Below, piece after piece: positions 58,601 through 64,000 of a stretch of 64,000 nt of DNA. Position 1 is the first letter of the stretch. Every line of letters starts with the position of its first letter. The DNA comes from Linepithema humile (taxonomy: Eukaryota > Arthropoda > Insecta > Hymenoptera > Formicidae), in NCBI RefSeq assembly GCF_040581485.1, contig NC_090128.1, forward strand, positions 3,472,001-3,536,000, written 5' to 3'. Both the position numbers and the translations under genes were made by a program. A model generated the notes under the pieces. The model saw nothing but the letters and a program-made list of their open reading frames with translations, was not told the origin of the DNA and ran no database searches.

Positions 58601-61600
58601 TGCCGCCGAATTACGCGACGATGCGCTAATTCGCGTGCAACAATGAATCAAGCAGTGCGCGTTACAATTCTTCATGCACGTGTGAATCAATTTGTGAATT
58701 ACGCGAATAACAGCCGCCCTCTCGTTTCTTTCGTTCCGGCAGACGGAAACTGCGATCACGTCCTCGCCATAATTTGCGTGACGATTAATGACAAATGTCC
58801 GTTATCGACAGCAAATTCCGGCCACTGAGAGTCAATAAATAATTAATGACGCCAAAGTTTTGCTCTTTCGCGGTATCCATATAAGCTCTACCGAAAGAGA
58901 ATGTGCTGTTGAAGAAATTACAAACTTCCGTTAAAAAAATTACTAAGTCGTTGAAAGTCGTAAAAGTAAGCCAGAGATCGCGCAAAATTGCAGATACAGT
59001 GTGGCGCAAGATTTCTTATCAGTGTTAATAGGCGGCAAACGACACGTTTTATCCCTGCTACACATCAAACATGTCCGCTTACTGGATCGTATTCGATAAC
59101 GAAAACGTGAGATTGCCCGAATTTAAGAAGCGCGGACTCGCGTGACCGCGCAACACAATTTATCGGTGCCGATAAATCTCGCATTAAATCGCATTCATTC
59201 CGCAGATCGTATCCGGCGTAACAGCGTTGCTGTTTTAATTGGCGCGCAAAATGGCTATTAACCATACGGACTGTCGACGACCATATCGAGCATCGCAATG
59301 AGAATCAAGCGCGCGATAACGCTATTGTTTCACGCACGACAAGTATCGCGTGTGATAATTACTTTTTAAAATATTTCATACATATTTAAAACGCGTTTCT
59401 TTATCTTCTCGACAGTTTTATCCGGTTTTAAAAAAAGAATCGTATAAAGCTTTATATGGCAAGTATATTTTTGACATTCTTAAATGACACGCATGAATTA
59501 TTCGTGTCTGGACTGACTTTTAAGAGTATCACGAAATGCTCAAAAAACTTAGACACATGGTTTGAGAATTCTAGAAAATTATTACATATTTAAAAAATTA
59601 AATAGTTCGCTTTAAATCAAATCACATCCTCCACTGAAGATAATTTGATTAAGAATTGAAACGTTTGTAAAGTATTATTTGAAACATAACTTAATTAACA
59701 CATTGACAACTGCGTCTTTGGCTTTTATATTAGCCTTTTTAATAGTACACACAATTTTTTTAATATTTTAAAAAATTTAATAAAATTTGCATATTAAATA
59801 TTAAACAAATTTGATAAAAAACATGAATGATGCACGTGTGTCATTTACGTATTAAAATTGCTAGTGGATGCCTCAGCCATTGTTGTATTTTGTTACTAAC
59901 GTTGTATTGTTAATTTACGCCGGACAATTGTAATCGAGGATTTTTATAACCATAAGTGTATTTTCTATACGTTTTTAATTCTCAAAATCTATATCTCTCA
60001 AAAACAACAAAATAAAATCTTTACCAAAAGCAATTTACGATCACAATTACTGAAGACAACACGATACACGTCGTTTTCAAACAATGCACTCGCGAATACT
60101 CTATTCAGTCTACTTAAATGATGCACCATCGAAAAACGATCACGCCGCGACTCTTCCATCAAACGCACCCTCGATCACGATCACTAAACGTGCCCGACAT
60201 GATGCACGTTGACACTTAGAAAAACTCAACACGCGATTGTTTTATTTTATGCGCATTAACCCGCTTTCGCCCGAATTATTTATCTACCCCGACGTGTATG
60301 CATCGAAATAAGATAGTCGTTACTGGCTAATTCAAATAACGGGGTGTTTTTATAATTTTCTCTTCGCAGCTTGTGCGTGTGCCATTTTTATCATATCTCC
60401 GCGTTTACTAGCGCTTGCTCACTCGAGATCGCTGCAACGCAGCTGCTAATCACACAAAGGCTGTACTGATACTGTCAACCGCATTCAGAATTCCAGAACT
60501 CCGGAAGGGACGGAGCGAGGAACGCGGGGGTGAAAACGGGTTAATCGCGCAGTGGACTAGTAGCCACCCCTCCCTCGCGAACGCAACCCCCCGGATGACT
60601 ATCGCGACTCGCAAGAGGGTGGCGAGAAGACGACCGGCCGGCAGCGTGGCTGCCTTAGTTTGTTGAAGGCGCGTGCCACGCCGTCCTTCCAAGTCCACCC
60701 AAGCGACTTCCACCACCGCGACACGATCGCCTCCCACTAACGACCCCCCCGCGCGTATCCCGAACGTCACGTTTCCACCCCTGCAGGGGCACAACCCACG
60801 AGGCGCCCCTTACATCGCTAGCTCGATATTCCTTCCGCACTCGTGCACCGAAGACGATCCAAGCGTATCCGGCCGGTCCCCCGTGGGAATCCAGGGAAAA
60901 GGGCAGACGAAGGCGAAGAACGTGACAGCGGGACGCCTACACCGTCGACCGGAAGTGTCATCGCGGCGCGAATCCGCAAATCCAAGTAAATCGCTCCGTA
61001 AGTCAATTTATACGCATGCCGAATCTCCCGAAATATAAAAATTCTTTTAATTCTGCTTGCTGTCCTCGAAAACATCACTCAGAGCGCGTAGTCGGATAAA
61101 TTTTCCCTCGCTATTTATTAAACGTAATAACTGCGCCGCGTGTGAACGATCGAGCCATATTGCGCCGTTTATTGCGAGTGCAGACGAGAAAATTAATATA
61201 TATCGAGCCTGCGAAGTAACGCCTCCATAAGAAGCCGCAGTATCAAATTGCCGCGACGTGCGCGTAGCAATGCAAAGAGTAGAGGCTTTCGGTTGGTGTT
61301 ATTGATACAAGTAAATTTAGTCCCGGCTGTATTTCCATCATCTATTAATATCGGCCAATATCGATAGACCGGCTATAACTTCACCGAGGTCTGCTTCTTA
61401 CAAACTTAATGCGTACTGTGCATTAAGCTCGACTCAAAGAAAACGATATTTCTAATATATTTTTCTAATATTGAGTAATTTTCTTTTTCCGCATCATACA
61501 TTTATCAGATATTTTAATTTAAAAACAGAAACGGGGAAGGGACGCAAAACCATTATGTAAATATAATGTTAAAATATTGCATTGTGAAAAAAAAATTTTT

Positions 61601-64000
61601 GTGAATTCGCAATTTCATAAGGTAAATATTTGTGCCGTCGACAAAGGTCAGAAGCGCCTTTATCGTAAAAAGTCGACGTTCACTATGATAGGCTTTATAA
61701 TCTCGAAATTCTCGTCGTTCACCCCATTGAACACTTGCTAGCAGCTAATAATAGTTTAATATAAAATCCAAGGGCAGATAAGTGCCATCTATACGTGGGC
61801 GAGTTACGGTCAAGGGTTAGCCTTCGCTTCCGAGTGACATAGCGAGAATCCAGAGCTTATGAGATCGCACTCTTAATATCTGAAAAATTCTCTCGGTAAT
61901 TCACTATTTTTCTTTCTGCTTTTCATTGTTTGCAATGTAAATTATTATCGTGTTTACGCGCGCGAGATTGCTCAAGAATGTCGATGCTGGCCCGCCACAA
62001 GCGGGCAATTGATCGTAACCGGTTGAGTCATAACAAGTATTATCGTCTGCTCGAGTGCAAAATGGGACTGCCAAGAGAGATGCGACACGCATCGAATGAC
62101 GTTTTTATTGATCAGAGCGACACCGCATACAAGCGACAAAAAGACATAAGCGGTGACGCAAATTTGGCCGCAGAATTGAGTGTGTCCGTCGCGTGGGTGT
62201 GCGCTAGTTGCCATTCACTCGAAGGATAAACGCATAAAGCGAATGCCGGACGAGTCTGCCAGTACGCGCGCAAAATCTATGAGCAATAAGCTTCGGCGTT
62301 AATTGGACTTCCACGATAATTCGGTGCTGCGCAAACGTCGCCCATCTCCCTACATTCGGCCAGTATGCAAATCTCGCTCCGCATACGGATTTCTGCGGGA
62401 CATTGTCCGTGAAATTACATCGCTGAAGTATATTATTAACTTAAGTTCTCCTCTCACTCACTCTCTCTTTCTGTGGTTTAAAGAAGTACGCGCCATTCTA
62501 TAGCACAACAAGAGTGATCTGCTATTAAAAATTTTTTTAAAGAGTTTGCAAATTTTTTTAATTTTGCATGCATATTTTTATAGTTGAAAAGTTTTTATAA
62601 ATTTCTGTATAATAAAATATAAAATGTTTTTATAATCAATTTTTCAAAATAGAATACCTGAATTTTCTGAATTATTAAAGCATAACGCAAAAGAACAACC
62701 GGTGTAATTTCTTATTGTTAATAAGTAAATGGTATGTTGCATAATAAGTTTTAACAAGTACAATTTTTCATAGAAAAGTTAGAAACTTTTGCAAGAAAAT
62801 TTAAATCGTAGCTATTTTATTTTCAGTCGTAGAACTAACTTGTATATAAAACTTGTACAGTTTATGACGCCATTAGTTGTTCGTACATTAAACCATAAAT
62901 AACAATATTTCTTCAGATACCTCGAGAAAGCGCGTTACTAGATTATCTTTGATTCCGAATGAAAGTTCCTTTAAACAAATGCGACGTATACGAACGAAAA
63001 TTCGATTTCATGCTTAAGTAGTTATATTTGTGCATAGTCAGACGGTGCTTGACGCATCTCTCTCTCTCTCTCTCTTTCTCTGTCCTTCTCTGTACGCTCA
63101 AAGGATATAAACGAGCGAATCTCAAACGCCAGGACGTGGAATAAATGTGCGCTTAAACTCGCTTTCACGGCTAAGTAGATGCCGCCGCATTCGGACGGCT
63201 ATTACGAATCCGCTCGATCAGCAAAACTTGCGGTGGCAATCAGAATATCTTATTCTTAATATTTATAATCTTATTCTTAATATTTCGCTCTTTCTCTACT
63301 TGCAATTTAAAAATGTCGTTTCATTAAAAAATAATCTGTTTTTTTTTTATAAATACTCCGATGTTGACAACGCATGTTCGTATTAAATGAACCGGAAGAG
63401 TCGTATTTCGTGCAAACAAATCCGGCGACCAACAAGTAGCAACATAAATTCGATTTCACGAATAGTTACCCTAGTAAGTAGATACATAGATGCGGACAAA
63501 CGGGAGTAAATACGTTCGTGTGTAGAGATAGCCAATATAGATACCTCCGCGGCAAGACAAAGTAGCTAACGTCCGTAAAACGGGCCGGCAAAGTAGATGT
63601 GTACACACGCCGGCAAACAAAATATAGATACCTTCCGTACGACAAGTGCGGACAAGTTTTAAAAATGGCTTTCGCTGCACGGCAGAAGAGAATTATATTA
63701 ACGTGCTTGACAGGAATTTATCACATTACTAGAAAGAAGAAGTATGCACTCGACATAATTAATTGGCAAAGTTTTATTTATGGAAAACTGAAAACAAAAA
63801 GTACCATATGGGAAAATATCGTGATATTTATTCGCATTATTAATAAACAGCGAAGAAATAATGTCTCGCGACCAGCATACACTTTTCGTAATTATTTTTA
63901 GTATAGCAGAGATATTGTTAAACGTTGTTGTATTATTAAATGATGTTGTTTAATCGCTATCCAACCATTTCACAAATCTTTCAGATTTATACGCATTCGT
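55625..64000. other. 5' flank of Shaker, no recognisable gene
   Basis: The first 250 bp upstream of the ball exon are GC-rich and may be the leader. A further GC-rich block is at 60,400-61,080. A piece ending ACCCTGTATAG near 56,545-56,557 resembles one end of a mariner-type repeat. Short tandem repeats are at 58,371-58,440 (about 22 bp x 3) and 63,250-63,285, and a CT tract at 63,056-63,078. Open frames are short and unrecognised. Confidence 0.5.
60400..61080. promoter_or_regulatory. GC-rich block upstream of Shaker
   Basis: About 680 bp of CpG-rich DNA lies 4.8 kb upstream of the ball exon, open in several frames on both strands. It could be a promoter or 5' UTR exon of Shaker or of another gene outside the window. 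No TATA box or conserved coding sequence is recognised. Confidence 0.25.

Noticed and set aside
1..64000. CRISPR arrays, rRNA, or bacterial operons
   Set aside because: No regularly spaced repeats, rRNA-like sequence or packed gene layout; the window is a eukaryotic intron-rich locus.

Overview
This window is animal nuclear DNA, almost certainly from an insect and probably a hymenopteran (ant, bee or wasp). The pointers are AT-rich introns and flanks with sharp GC-rich blocks, many (CT)n and (GT)n microsatellites, several small TTAA- or TA-flanked transposons, and one spliced gene whose protein is nearly identical to the insect Shaker (Kv1) potassium channel. The hymenopteran placement is inference; the insect Shaker identity is clear.

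Layout. 1-205 is unremarkable. 206-3217 is a 3.0 kb foldback-type DNA transposon with very long terminal inverted repeats and a perfect 9-bp target duplication; a second, TTAA-flanked element is nested in one arm. 3.2-17.3 kb is the 3' flank of Shaker and probably holds its 3' UTR; it contains small palindromic elements and many microsatellites but no recognisable gene. 17,307-55,624 is Shaker on the minus strand. Its coding exons in transcript order are: inactivation-ball exon (55,539-55,624), linker exon (29,298-29,421), T1 exon (27,160-27,425), S1-S5 exon (26,001-26,644), one of two pore exons (B 23,629-23,758 or A 23,439-23,568), S6 exon (17,619-17,809) and C-terminal exon (17,307-17,467). 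All junctions are GT-AG and in phase, giving a predicted 533-residue channel ending in the PDZ ligand ETDV. The first intron is 26 kb. 55.6-64 kb is the 5' flank, with no recognisable gene.

The most interesting feature is a tandem duplication of the pore exon. The two 130-nt copies lie 60 nt apart and share the selectivity filter, but differ in the turret (SENS versus TQDS) and at the outer-mouth residue equivalent to Shaker T449 (Thr versus Arg). The 60-nt gap is too short for ordinary splicing, and only use of exactly one copy keeps the reading frame. The locus therefore looks built to make two channels differing in predicted C-type inactivation and external TEA/toxin sensitivity. Secondary points are a shortened ball-and-chain terminus, a possible alternative C-terminus with an AATAAA overlapping its stop codon (which would drop the PDZ motif), and upstream ORFs before the ball-exon start.
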